64,000 nt of DNA, from NCBI RefSeq assembly GCF_037975245.1, contig NC_092567.1, forward strand, positions 8,990,714 to 9,054,713, given 5' to 3'. The stretch is from Apostichopus japonicus. Lineage: Eukaryota; Echinodermata; Holothuroidea; Aspidochirotida; Stichopodidae. The notes beneath the pieces are model-generated. The model saw nothing but the letters and a program-made list of their open reading frames with translations, searched no databases and was not told the origin of the DNA. Position numbers and translations under genes: made by a program. Below, in pieces: positions 1 through 10,860 of the stretch. The first letter of the stretch is position 1, and each line of letters begins with the position of its first letter.

Positions 1-650
1 ATCTTTTTTAGGGAGCCCTTCAAATCAATTCCGTTTCTACCCGATAACATCATCACCGTTTTAGTACACACAGTAGGCCTACTCTACTTCTACAATAGTT
101 TTCTGCACAGACGATTGATTCAAACAATTTATTTCTAAAGTAAAATAAGTTTACAGTGAAGATGACTCACCTGGATCTCCCGTAAATACCTAATTAGCAT
201 AACAATTGATGACACGAGCCAGGGTTAAAGATAATGAATAAAAAGATAAACGAGACACGCGTCTAGTGTACACCTGGAATGTTGTAACTGTCATACAACG
301 TAACCATGGAAACCGACGATAAGTAGGTCAGTCCGTGTCTAGCAGTGGCTGGGAATAATGCATTTTATTCAATACGGGTTAGCATGTCATATGCCGTGAT
401 ATTACGACGTGTTCTCATTATTATTCTTTGTTTATATATTTTAAATGAGTAAACTTGATTTCCTTGGTTGTTTAATACATCCCTCACTTGCTCCTCTCCC
501 TAATTTGATAGAAGGATTGTTTTATTTCCCTTTCTTCGTTTTTTCCCTTTATGTACTTCTCGTTGGTATATGGAAGTCTGCCTAATTAGCACATAATTGA
601 ATAGCCCTTAATATAACTCACACATCTAATATGTGACTACAAACATTGCG
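1..650. other. Non-coding, nothing recognised
   Basis: AT-rich sequence without a supported exon or repeat unit. A TAGGCCTAC-type octamer lies near 74-83; this palindromic word recurs through the window (for example near 5358, 5459, 5673 and 13317). Short frames here have no splice or codon support. Confidence 0.6.
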
Positions 651-655
651 GGTTC

Positions 656-2321
656 CAGGCGCGTATCCAGGATTTTCTAATCCGGGGGGGGGGGGGGGCG
701 CGAATTACCATCTAAGCGGAGCGCCACCATCGGTTGGCGCGGAGCGTACAAGAAAATTTCTGGTTTTGAGACTCGCCAGATCACCGGAAATGGCACTTCT
801 CGGGCTTGAAAATGACCAACCAGATGTACACATTTGCCTGAGAACCAAGTATATCCCAAAAGTTTTTTTTTTTCCATCCATAACCTTTTTGAAGATTGTA
901 ACCAGTCACTCATGTTCGACCTCATTGCATGTCCTATGGATCCTTGCTTTTGTAGGTGATTCTACGTCACCGCCCACAATATCCGAAAGCCCCACTTTTC
1001 AAGGTTTTAAGCCGATTATTTGTTGAGAATTTGAAAATTCACATTTCTCGTGAATAAAAATCACTTCAAAACATACCCATGATGTTGCACAAAATTCAAT
1101 CTATGGACAACCAATATAGAAAAACCTCCTTGAACCCCTAATAGACAGGTCAAAATTGCACGAGTAGAAGAAAGTATGATGAAGAATGTTGGTGAGGAAA
1201 TTTTCGAAAATTCAGACACAGTTAATTTCTAGGTTTACAAATATTAAAACCCCTTAAAATGGCTATTATAAAACTTAGTTGAAGGAAATGAAAAATAGCA
1301 GATATTTCCGATATCAGGTATATCGAAACCGAACACTACACACATAGGCGTAGGTCCCGTAGGAGGCGGGGGCTGATATTGGCACCGATATGTTGAACGC
1401 GCGCGAAAAATTTCGGATTTTTTCGGGCAAGTCGTTACAGCCCCAAATCCAATTTGGCTCCTACGCCTTTGACTACACACATAAACAGTTTTTTGAGGCT
1501 GTTCATCGTGGAACATGCATTTCAATGCTCACTGATATGATCTTATATCTGCTCTTTGCTTTACAAATTCGAACAGGCGTGTAGCGAGTAATTGCCAAGG
1601 GAGGGGCGAAGCCTGTAGGCAAACTATCTAAGCGAAGTGCCACCGTGAGTTGGCGCGAAGCGTACAAGAAAAATTTTGGCCGAAAATGCCTCCCAGATCG
1701 CTGGAAATGACACTTCCCAGGCCTTGTAAGTTGCATCTAAGCATTGTCTATTTTGAAATTACTAGCGATGTCATAAAGAAAATTTGCACGGGGGGGGGGG
1801 GGGGGCGGTCGCTCACTTCCCGAAATGCGTCATGTTCCCTGACTACGCGGTCGAGTTCAAGACCAGCCACAGTTGGTTCCACGTAGCACAAATTGTACTA
1901 CAATTTATACAATTGTTTAAGGCGTCCAACACACAACGCGTTATGATAGACCATATATAGTAGTATTTATATAGATACATTAGTGAGAGAGGGAAAATGG
2001 AAACGTCAAAAATGGAGTTGTCGGTGTAAGGGGTAGGGTGAGGCGCACACCCCCTCCGTAATCCTTGATCTGTCACTGGCTACCCTGTGTAGATAATAAG
2101 GATCAGCGCTTTAACTATGACTGTTCCTCTTTCTCTTCCCGAGGTCTTGGCTCTCTTTTACTCCCTCCTTTTCTCTCTTTTTTCTTTTCCCTTCCTTTCT
2201 CTCCTCCTTTTCTTTTTTTTCCCCTCTTTTTTCCCTTTTTTCTTCTCTTTTTTTTCTCTCCTCTTTTCCTTACCCGGGGGGCGCGCGCCCCAAACGCCCC
2301 CCCCCCCTTGATACGCACCTG
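656..2321. mobile_element. hAT-like DNA transposon, 5-bp target duplication
   Basis: The left end reads CAGGCGCGTATCCAGG. The right end, read inward on the other strand, is CAGGTGCGTATCAAGGG, giving an imperfect terminal inverted repeat of about 16 bp. The 5-mer GGTTC lies directly outside both ends (651-655 and 2322-2326), as expected for a target site duplication. A poly-G run follows the left end, then the shared GCGGAGCG hairpin module at about 711-760. A second left-end-like start (CAGGCGTGTAGCGAG at 1574) with its own module at 1626-1670 suggests a nested insertion. Large blocks recur at 22894-24900. No transposase frame is visible, so it is non-autonomous. The hAT assignment rests on CAG termini and duplication length only. 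Confidence 0.65.
2121..2275. repeat. Homopyrimidine tract (CT-rich)
   Basis: About 150 bases almost entirely C and T on the + strand, inside the right part of the 656-2321 element. Such tracts can form triplex DNA. The lysine/arginine-rich frames read from it on either strand are only translations of the tract. Confidence 0.8.
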
Positions 2322-2326
2322 GGTTC

Positions 2327-3838
2327 TTAATTGCCTAGTTTTATGGAGAACAGTTTTGTTCTGTGAAGTTGATTAAACGGATAAACGGTGGAGATAAAAT
2401 ATTGTTCGTGTTTAGCAGGGAGAAAGTAATTTGAAGGTTCATGTCGCCTTATACCAAATCTGAAATATAGTAATATTAACCAAGTTAATATATTTCTCAG
2501 CCTTAAACTCATAAACAAGCAAACAACAACACGAGCAAGAAAACAAAGCACTTGAGATCCTTTAAGATTCGTTTGATGAGATTTGTTATCTCTTTAAATA
2601 TCGAATTATATACTGCACTAGTTCTTTTTATCTACACAGTACAGGCGAAAGTGATTAAATTATTCCATCAAAGTTTAAAATGTATAATGGATAACGACAA
2701 CTAGAAATCGATTTCAAATTTGCAACTTAACTGTTTTTAGCGAATTAAGAAAGGCTTAGAAGGCTGTCATCATCGCCCTCAGACTTTCTTCCAAATGGTT
2801 TACAGTATAGTTATAACACACGCTAACAAAATGAAGTACAGATTTATATCCCCAGTATATGAACCTACAAGTTAACAATCAGAATAAACACTAATACAAC
2901 TGCCAGGGTCATATCCAGGTCGTAAATATGGCCACGGTTCATTTAGTTTTGTTGCTGAGAAGGAAAAAAAAAATAAGCAGTTATTCACTTGTTGAAATGA
3001 ATTCATTGCGTCATAATTTGCGATGTTTTACATGAATCATGGTGGTATGCTTATTAAAACTGAACATAAGTATATTGTGATAGTAACATGGTCGACAAGT
3101 AAAAAGAAAAAGAAAGGGAAATTAAACAGAAAAGAAACCGAAGGAGAGGTGTTATGTTCCTGGAAATACAGTTAGTAGAGATATGTGGGTTATTGTATTC
3201 CGTCGGTCGCACATCCGGGGTTTTCCTCCCGTCAAATCGCAGCGAATAGAGTGAAAACATGTAAACTAATTGTGTCTAAATACCGCGAATCTACGCTTTC
3301 AGAACACATGAAGAGAAAGATGGATACTCTACGCATAGACCTCTATAGACATAAGAATGCAAGATAAAGTTGTGCACACTTCGTGACGGGTGGGCTTAGT
3401 GTTTCAGCGTTTACATAACGCGTTGTCAATATTTCAACAATGTTGTTTGCTCTCAATAAACCAACGATTACGTAAGACATGATCGAAGGTTTGAACTGTT
3501 GAAGAACCATAAACCCGAATTTTGCATACCTAATTAAAGTAAGTCACTATCTTCTCTCAACTTTGTTGACCGATTTCGTATGTATACACACGCTCAGTTA
3601 TCTCAACACTACACATTGTTTTGACCCCAGTCACATGACGTAATACACATTATACAGGACAACATACTCGGCGATACATAGTTTTATAGATAAATTTTAT
3701 CAATAAAACCAAGGTGAAGAGTGTTTGACCTGTAAATTGAAGCAAGTTTGAACACTTCACTGTTCATCAATCTGACTTCAAGCATTAACGTTGTTTTGGT
3801 TTCGATGATAATCGTAACGTATGCATTCATGCAGGCGG
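2327..3838. other. Non-coding, nothing recognised
   Basis: No exon with consistent splice signals and no repeat unit was identified. It lies upstream of the first recognised exon of the + strand gene and may be intron or 5' flank of that gene. Confidence 0.5.
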
Positions 3839-3841
3839 AGA

Positions 3842-3954
3842 GTGTGTGTATGTGTGTGTGTGTGTTTGTATTATCGGACCTCCAAGGACGATGACTTGAC
3901 TACACACCTTTTGTCTGAGGACGTACAGGTATGTATGTGTGTGTGTGTGTGTGT
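3842..3954. repeat. Two (TG)n microsatellites
   Basis: TG dinucleotide tracts at about 3842-3866 and 3931-3954, separated by about 65 bases of ordinary sequence. The frames overlapping them are repeat translation. Confidence 0.9.
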
Positions 3955-3963
3955 GACGCCTCG

Positions 3964-4245
3964 CTTGTAAACACGATATCTCAAGTAGGGAAGCTTGGTC
4001 CAATCTAAATTTGGTGTACATAGGAACCACATTGAGTAGAAGAACCCTTTTGTTTGGTGGGGAGGTCATTTGGGGTCACAAGGGTCAAATACTGAAAATC
4101 TTGTAAACACGATATCTCAAGGAGGTAAACTTGGACCAATCTCACATTTCGTGAATAAGAGGACCACATTGAGAAGCAACAGCCTGTTTTTTTTTTGTGG
4201 AGATCAAAGGTCATTTGGGGTCACCGGGGCTCAAATTTTGGAAAC
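3964..4245. repeat. Two tandem units of a 136-bp AGGTCA-rich repeat
   Basis: The unit begins CTTGTAAACACGATATCTCA at 3964 and again at 4100, so the period is 136 bases. Both units continue through a shared 'ccacattgag' block into a run of AGGTCA-type half-sites: AGGTCA-tttg-GGGTCA at 4063-4078 and again at 4208-4223. A diverged pair of the same kind lies at 5761-6015. It is a degenerate repeat family; its superfamily was not identified. Confidence 0.75.
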
Positions 4246-5100
4246 TTTGTTTTATAAGCTACTGCATCTCCCACCAACCAGCCTATCAGATAACTTGCTC
4301 GTTACTCTTCGTACGAATATGGAGCTATTGGCAATTGGTAATGAGCTTATGGGCATCCGTAGAATCTAAATACGAACATATTTACATTGGCTTCAATGTT
4401 CCGCTCGGAAGCTTTATTTTGCGTGCAGAAAGGTGTATTTTGTAATACAGCGATTCTGTTGGACGTTTTCGTCTTATTCATTTCAGGTTGGATGTAGTTT
4501 CGTTGTGACCAGGCAGCGTTTAAGAAACTTAACAGTTCGTCTATTTAGAGTTTTTACTATGACCAATCTCAATGCGAAATAATTGTATAAAATGGTCTTA
4601 GTTTGGCAGTGAGTTCACGAGCTTTTGTCTGGATCGGCTGTTGATCCAAATTTGTGTAGTCTCTTCCACCAGTTTCAGCCTAGCTATAGACCTTAAAAGT
4701 AACGTTCGACTTTCGTCACGTTTATATGGGACAACTTGAACGAACCTGGCTAGGCCTATGAGAAAGTTTATGTTGTCTAGGCCAGCAGCGGTTGGGTCGA
4801 TTAGGGTTCGTTAACACAAGAACGTGAAGAATACCAGTCAGAATACCGATACACTTAAGATGGCAAAACAACTGCTTAATTATTTCTTAAGGAATTTTCC
4901 TACTGGCTATCAGTCATTATTCGCAAAGTGTAGAACACAGATTTAAGGAGTTTTGAGACAAGTTTTCTGTTCTTACTGCTAGGAATTTTGGAAGAGAGAT
5001 GCTCTTACAACCTCAGATTATCATTGCGTAAAAGATCGCTTTGATTTAGGCAGTGAAATGGAGTAAGAGCGATATTTGGAGTAAGAGCGTTAAATGGATG
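4246..5100. other. Non-coding, nothing recognised
   Basis: Ordinary-composition sequence between the AGGTCA-rich repeat and the SINE piece. No supported gene. Confidence 0.5.
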
Positions 5101-5213
5101 TGTGCCGAGAGATTGGCTTCGGTCAGCTTGCGAGTCTACAAGCCTCCATGGCTTCTTTCGCGAGTTCCTGCTTGCGGGAAGATCACATATACATACATAC
5201 ATACATACATATT
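5100..5213 (+). mobile_element. SINE 3' portion with (ACAT)n tail
   Basis: The segment CTTCGGTCAGCTTGCG followed by GCGAGTTCCTGCTTGCGGGA matches, in reverse orientation, the piece at 37950-38020 that is attached to a tRNA-like head. Here the segment ends in a short ACAT microsatellite (about 5188-5210), a typical tail for a retroposed short element. The tRNA-like head is not recognisable in this copy. Both copies lie in non-coding DNA. The SINE family was not identified. Confidence 0.6.
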
Positions 5214-5760
5214 TTTCGCGCATCAATCTACAGCTAAAAGACAGATAATTAAGTGGGAAATTGTACGAAGTCGCCGCTCTAATTGAACAGCGGTTCAAAG
5301 TAGCAGTGAGGTACTGCATATGCCTAGGACTCCCGCACACCTAGTATCTGTATAGTATAGGCCTAGTTAAGAAGAGGAGCCCTAATGTAACGGAAGCCAA
5401 GCTATCTTCGTGCGATTTTTTACAGATGTTGTATTTTTAATTGTTTGAAACACTACAGTAGGCCTATACCTGCTTACTTATGATTCTGCGACATGTTTTA
5501 CTTTGTTCAACACTTCCTTTTGCTGGAAAAGGGTTTAATTTCGTACTGCAAAGAAACATGACTTTGTCATGCGCAATTGCGTAGCACCATGCATCTGCCT
5601 AACTGTCTAACCTTTGTTCATAGAAAGTATTGATGTTGCAGATCTGTACTTTGGAGACTTGACCAACAATCATAGGCCTAGTGGCGAGTGGAATTTGGCG
5701 ATTAGATTTTTAGTCACGGTCGCCAAATAGCGAGTACTTTCAAAAATATTTGTCGAGGCC
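5214..5760. other. Non-coding, nothing recognised
   Basis: Contains several TAGGCCTA-type palindromes (near 5358, 5459 and 5673) but no supported gene. Confidence 0.5.
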
Positions 5761-6015
5761 TGAAAACCTTCACAACATGATTTCTCATGGTAGAAATCAT
5801 GGATACTTTTCATACATGCATGGATTTGCCATATTGAGTACAAGAATACTATTGCTTGTGAGGTCAAATCTGCTATAGGTCACCAGAGGTCAAACTCTGA
5901 AAAACCTTTTACATGATATGTAATGATGGAAATCGTGGATACCTCTAATACTTGGTGTGTGGATTCATAACATCGAGTACAAGACCCCTATTAATTTTGA
6001 TGGAGGTGTGTATGA
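5761..6015. repeat. Diverged tandem pair of the AGGTCA-rich repeat
   Basis: Two units of about 140 bases, aligned on 'ttgagtacaag' at 5834 and 'cgagtacaag' at 5974. They are diverged relatives of the units at 3964-4245. The half-site cluster includes AGGTCA-ccag-AGGTCA at 5877-5892, again with a 4-base spacer. Confidence 0.6.
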
Positions 6016-8092
6016 GCCACGTACAGTAGACTGACCTGTGTTTATCATGCCATAGTGTTATTGTAACAGCTAGTTCTGGTTAAACTAACAAGCAGAAGTC
6101 TACTGCATTGAAGTCATCGAAACCTCTATGCATTTTGCATTCTGGTTATCTTTAGAAAGAAGGTGTGGGTGTGGGCTCCAAATATGACTTGCTTCCGTTG
6201 GGAGGGGTCTAAACGGGGAGAACCCTTTTATTAAAATATAACCTTTAATAAATTGTTTTCAATGCTGTAGCATTATAAATTATTAGTTCAACAATTATTT
6301 CCAGTATTTTGCCTACATATGTACATTGAGTTGTTATGTCCGCTATAACCCTTACATTATATATAAGATTAGTGTAATATTTGAAAGCGCCTGTTTTAAC
6401 CAGTCACTGGATAAATACGAAAGACTAACGATTGTAAAGAAAACGTTTTTCATAAGTAGTAGCAGTATTTATGCGTTAATTATGCTAATTAGATACAAGG
6501 TACGTAACCTATATATTTTCTTTACATTGTCCGGAGCAGTGTTTTACATAGAACTGGGCAATTCAAGTATAAGGTAGGGTGATACTGAGCTAGAATTTAA
6601 CATATTTATTGGATATTATGCACTATCTGTTACCGGTTAATTCCAGATAATTTCATTTCATGCTCGATAAACTCAAGTGCCCTCTTGTTGTTGTGTGTTT
6701 GTAACAAGTGCCTTCATGTCTAAAAATTTGCTATTTGGCTTCAAAATAATAATAATGATAAAATATGCAGTTCAAAAGTACCGGTATAAAGACAACTGTT
6801 GCTAAAAACATTCAAATACGGTACTTGAACCTGTGGAAAGGAATGCACAGATTATTTATTTTGAGAGGGTTTCAGATAATTTGACAGTCTAGTGGTTTCT
6901 TGCGTAAATTCAAAGTCACTTGCTCCACTTCCCCTCAGTGTTTGTTCCTCCATATTCCAATAAAACTTTTCTTTTGTGAATCAACGACGATGGCATCAGT
7001 GTATTCTTAACAAAGTATGACCAGGAAGTCTTAATAACTCCTCGGTATGAAGGGGGTCGGGTATTTTGGACACATGCAACTCTTCATTGAGAACATAGTT
7101 GAATAGGAAGATTCGATTGTGTAATGGTTAAGGTCATTATTATCAACTCCACAAAAATGCTATAATTTTGTACAATTTGATTTAGATAAATGACAAAAAC
7201 AATGCGTGCAATGTGATACAATTATGAAGGTTGATATTGAATAAATACTTAAATAACGTTGGTATATCATATAATAGTAACAATTTGTGTTTAACTCCAA
7301 CCCAAGATGACAAATTGTTGCGCCCAGTAAAGAATGTTGCTATGTCCTCGACCCTCCTACCCCTCTCCCTTACATTCTTCCTCCATTTTAGTGTATGTTT
7401 TGCAGGTTTGTTATCCCGCCATTACATTGAAATATGTTATTTGTAGCATCTTAAACTCTTTTGAGATTAAGAAAGAATTTTTTTCAGCTTTAAGATTTAT
7501 TTTTCTAGATTTCGTATCTTACCACTGAACTCTTAACAATCTCAGACATTTTAGTTCTCCTTTAAAGCGAGGATTCACGAATACGAACTATATCATCAAT
7601 ACATTTGCCGAAAATAACATACGATATAAATCACGTGATCCGAGCGAAACATGGCAAGCGGTTGTTAAGAGGATTTGCTTCGTTTACTCCGTTTGTTCTG
7701 TACAATGTGAATTTCTATATGTTTAAACAACTTTATTTTAATTGATAATGAAAACATATAAACAGTTCAGCCAATGTTCTGATAATGTGGACGGCTATAC
7801 ATTTCACAATATCAACCACATACAATTTACATACAGCAGTTCCAACTATCATCATTATTATCTACAATACTATTTCCATTCTAGTTTATTTTTCGTAGAA
7901 TCGTTTGAACACGAGACTTGTGATGATAATTAATTCTGATCATAATGATCAATCAGATGTGATTTATTTCCTTGTTATTTATTGTTTTCTTTGTTTATCT
8001 TCATTGATTTAGTAAACAATAAACCTGACTAGGAGGACATTTCACTACGTCTTCTACATCTTACACGATGATTACTCTACTTCTCTCCATAG
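6016..8092. other. Non-coding; intron or upstream flank of the + strand gene
   Basis: No exon was identified. The last 40 bases before 8093 look like an intron end, with a pyrimidine-rich run closing in 'ctccatag'. A TCACGTGA palindrome lies at 7631-7638 and an ATGGCAAGC start-like context near 7650, but its frame closes after five codons. Confidence 0.55.
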
Positions 8093-8169
8093 GTTTCTAT
8101 ACTACGATCTTCCAGACATTATTCCGGTTGGATACATCCCACCATCCTTGAAATCAAGAAATGTGAAAG
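8093..8169 (+). CDS. Coding exon of an unrecognised gene (first exon seen)
   Basis: The exon is 77 bases, preceded by a pyrimidine tract and AG (8091-8092) and followed by GT (8170). Only one frame is useful: one base completing a codon, 25 codons, then one base. It reads FLYY, then DLPDIIPVGYIPPS, then LKSRNVK. The other two frames either hit a stop within the exon or hit one just after joining the next exon. The trailing G joins the TT opening the exon at 27253 to give valine, so the phase is preserved across a 19.1-kb intron. A preceding exon must end with two unpaired bases; none was found in the window. The protein was not recognised. The proline- and tyrosine-rich stretch shows no membrane segment or named motif. 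Confidence 0.6.
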
Positions 8170-8419
8170 GTATTGTCACAATGACGTCATAATGGACACA
8201 TTTAACATTTCTTACATTTAATTAAAGGCTTTACGAACTATGTGAATTTCTTTTGACTTGTTGATTGTTGTTGATTTACATACAAGAGAGTAATGAATCA
8301 GCAACACATGATTGCCATTTTTTATGAAGGAGACACCCAGAACAGAGTCTTTTGATAGTAAACAACGAACTGAATAATAGAATAGAATATAACAACACTT
8401 AATATTGCTAGGCTTGGCT

Positions 8420-9313
8420 GATTTGAGAGATAAGTCATATTCCTTTCATTTTGCTCATTCGATATCCCTGTCTTATAAAATGTTTTGTGAGTAGCCATCA
8501 CATCAATTGATGCTTTAAATCTCTTTCCGAAAAGTAGTGGTATCATACACTTTGGGAAACTTAATTACAGAGCGACAATGATTATGTAAGGTTTGAAGTA
8601 ATGTTCTGCCCCTCGGAGGCTGTCAACCCCCCCCCCCCCATAAAAGCACATTTAAACATATCCACACCTCCGCTTAAACCATTGTTTCAATCTGAATTGC
8701 AGAATAAAGCCGCAAAGTTTTAATGAACTTCTTTTCCAAGTTCTGCAAACGAAGTTCTTGTTTCTCTGAAATTGCTGCAAAGTGTATTAAAAAATAAACG
8801 AAAACAAAACAGAGACCAAAAATGTATCGGAACTGCTGGTGCTAGATGTATCGTATTCAAAATATACTAATAGGTAACATCAGCATCATGACTTTATAAA
8901 GGCAAAGATAAGACACTCGTTCTGCAGTTTTTACAGGAACAGAGGGTCGTCAAAGCCGACATCATGTATAGGAAGGAGGGAGGGGGGGGGGTCTGTGGTC
9001 TTTCCCCAGAAAATGGCAAGTTGAGACTTCAAATGATACATTCTGAGTCATAGTTTGACTTATATGACTTGACTTATGTCCAATATCAAAGTCTAAACGC
9101 AGCATTGTGTTTTAACCATTCTAAGTTATTAAGAAATAAGCGAAAACGAAACAGAGACCAAAATGTTGGTACTAGATCTACTCGAAATATTCTAATTGGT
9201 AACATTAGCATAAAGACTTTATAAAGACATAGTAGTTTAGCCGACATCATATACGGGTAGGAGGGGGTGGGGCTGTGGTCTTTCACCAGAAAAAGGGGAA
9301 GTTTAGACATATT

Positions 9314-9364
<51 letters not shown>

Positions 9365-10582
9365 TATCTAAGTCTAAACGCAACGTTGTGTTTTAACTAT
9401 TCCAAGTTAGTTTGAAATGCATGGTGGTGGGGTGGGGGTGGCGGTGGGGAGACACCCATTACACCCTTGATCGGTGCTTGAAAACAGTACAATCTACATG
9501 TATTGGCGAACATTAACATCCATGCATGATTTGCCTTGAAAAAAATAATATTATAAATAAAATGTGGGTAATGATATGAGGGAAAGCATTTAAAACTATA
9601 TGTGAATTTAAAACCATATTTTATTATGTTTCATTTATACACTTACGAAAGTAAAAAAGAAAAGAAAACAGAATCGGTCTGTCTGTTACTCCTCTTACGT
9701 CTACATTTCCCCAGATTTGGATATATTTGGCTAATAAAATGAAGCAGCTTCCAGAGGCTTCGCCCCCTGACCCCCCCCCCCGACCCATTAAGTCCGCGGA
9801 TCCCCACCAGCCTGCTTGGAATACAGTACAGATAACTATAACTTATTTATTACATCTGTTTTGTGTTTTAGTGCTTTAAACTTGCTATACGAGAGAACAA
9901 GGGATATCACCAAATGCAATAACTTCAGGGGGCTTCCCCTCGTGGAACCAACCAGGGCTTAAAATATATCCCAGGGAAAGCCCCCCGACCCCGCTTGAGC
10001 TCTCAGAAACGTTCTGTACAATTTTGAAGTTAAGTTTCGTCCTGACGACCCTATCTAAAAATTCTTCAGCTTCCGGGGACTTCGCATCACACCCTTCAAT
10101 AACATTAAACTATGAAAGAAATTTATCTAATTTACATTGTTGGTCTGTAAATCTGCATTCAAAGCGAATGTGCATAAAACAGGCTCTATGCTTATTAGAT
10201 GAGTACTAGTTTTATTTTCTAGCCATCAATATACATATTATGTATCGATTCGGTACAGTTTTACCTCGGTATTATATACTTAATGATGTAACGATGTATA
10301 CTTTATTCAATTTAACGCGTGTTATCTGTCGAATTTTTAACTTAATATTTTTGTTTGATTTTCGCTGAGATGCTAAACTGTCATAAAAAAATCAAATATT
10401 ATAGCGTAACCACTAATCTTGCAAGTAGTAGTTAAGAGAGGGATTCAGATACAATTCAAGTCGTTTTATTCATCGGTCAACGCGTAAATACAAGAAAAGA
10501 TCAGTAATGTTTGTATTGAATGTTTCAATGGTATGGTCCACCATCTAGTCTACAGACGTCTAAAAAACAATTGTAGACGTTA
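8420..10582. repeat. Copy 1 of a dispersed ~2.2-kb repeat (undisrupted)
   Basis: Collinear with 18454-20160 plus 22780-22888. Matching blocks include those starting 'gatttgagagataag', 'atcaattgatgctttaaatc', 'gagaacaagggatatcac' and 'tctacagacgtctaaa'. Internally, about 8810-9010 is repeated at about 9100-9310. At 10472-10490 this copy preserves the uninterrupted sequence CATCGGTCAACGCG, which in the second copy is split by a transposon. No coding capacity was recognised; its superfamily is unknown. Confidence 0.8.
9312..9361. repeat. (TA)n microsatellite
   Basis: About 50 bases of near-pure TA dinucleotides with a few interruptions, within the 2.2-kb repeat copy. Confidence 0.9.
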
Positions 10583-10639
10583 GAGTGTTCATTGTAGTCG
10601 TTTAAGTGAGTTAAAACCATACAGATGAACTACTAAGCA

Positions 10640-10860
10640 GAAACGGATAGAGGGGTTCCCGGGCAACTCCCTCTGGACGATTTCCCCCGGACGATTACCC
10701 CCCGACGATTCCCCTCGGACGATTCCCACCCGGACGATTCCCACCCGGACACTTCCCAATCGTGACAATTGCCCACATGACAATTCCCACTCCGGACATT
10801 TCCCACCCATGACAATTGCCTCCGGACAATTTCCCCCCGAAAAATCCCCCTCCTCGGAAA
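10640..10860. repeat. Minisatellite, ~15-bp unit GGACGATTCCCACCC
   Basis: About 14 degenerate copies of a 15-16 base unit alternating GGACGATT/GGACAATT with C-rich filler. The frames on the - strand reading SGWESSG-type peptides are only translations of the repeat. Confidence 0.85.

Noticed and set aside
646-1026. 126-codon frame on the + strand
   Set aside because: Runs through transposon terminus, poly-G and hairpin module; no splice or codon support.
2115-2376. Lysine- or proline/phenylalanine-rich open frames
   Set aside because: They are translations of a CT-rich tract inside a transposon.
7647-7665. First exon with ATGGCAAGC start
   Set aside because: The frame stops after five codons and no donor gives the two-base phase required by the exon at 8093.
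10589-10815. Repetitive glycine/serine/tryptophan frames on the - strand
   Set aside because: Translation of the GGACGATTCCC minisatellite in two frames.
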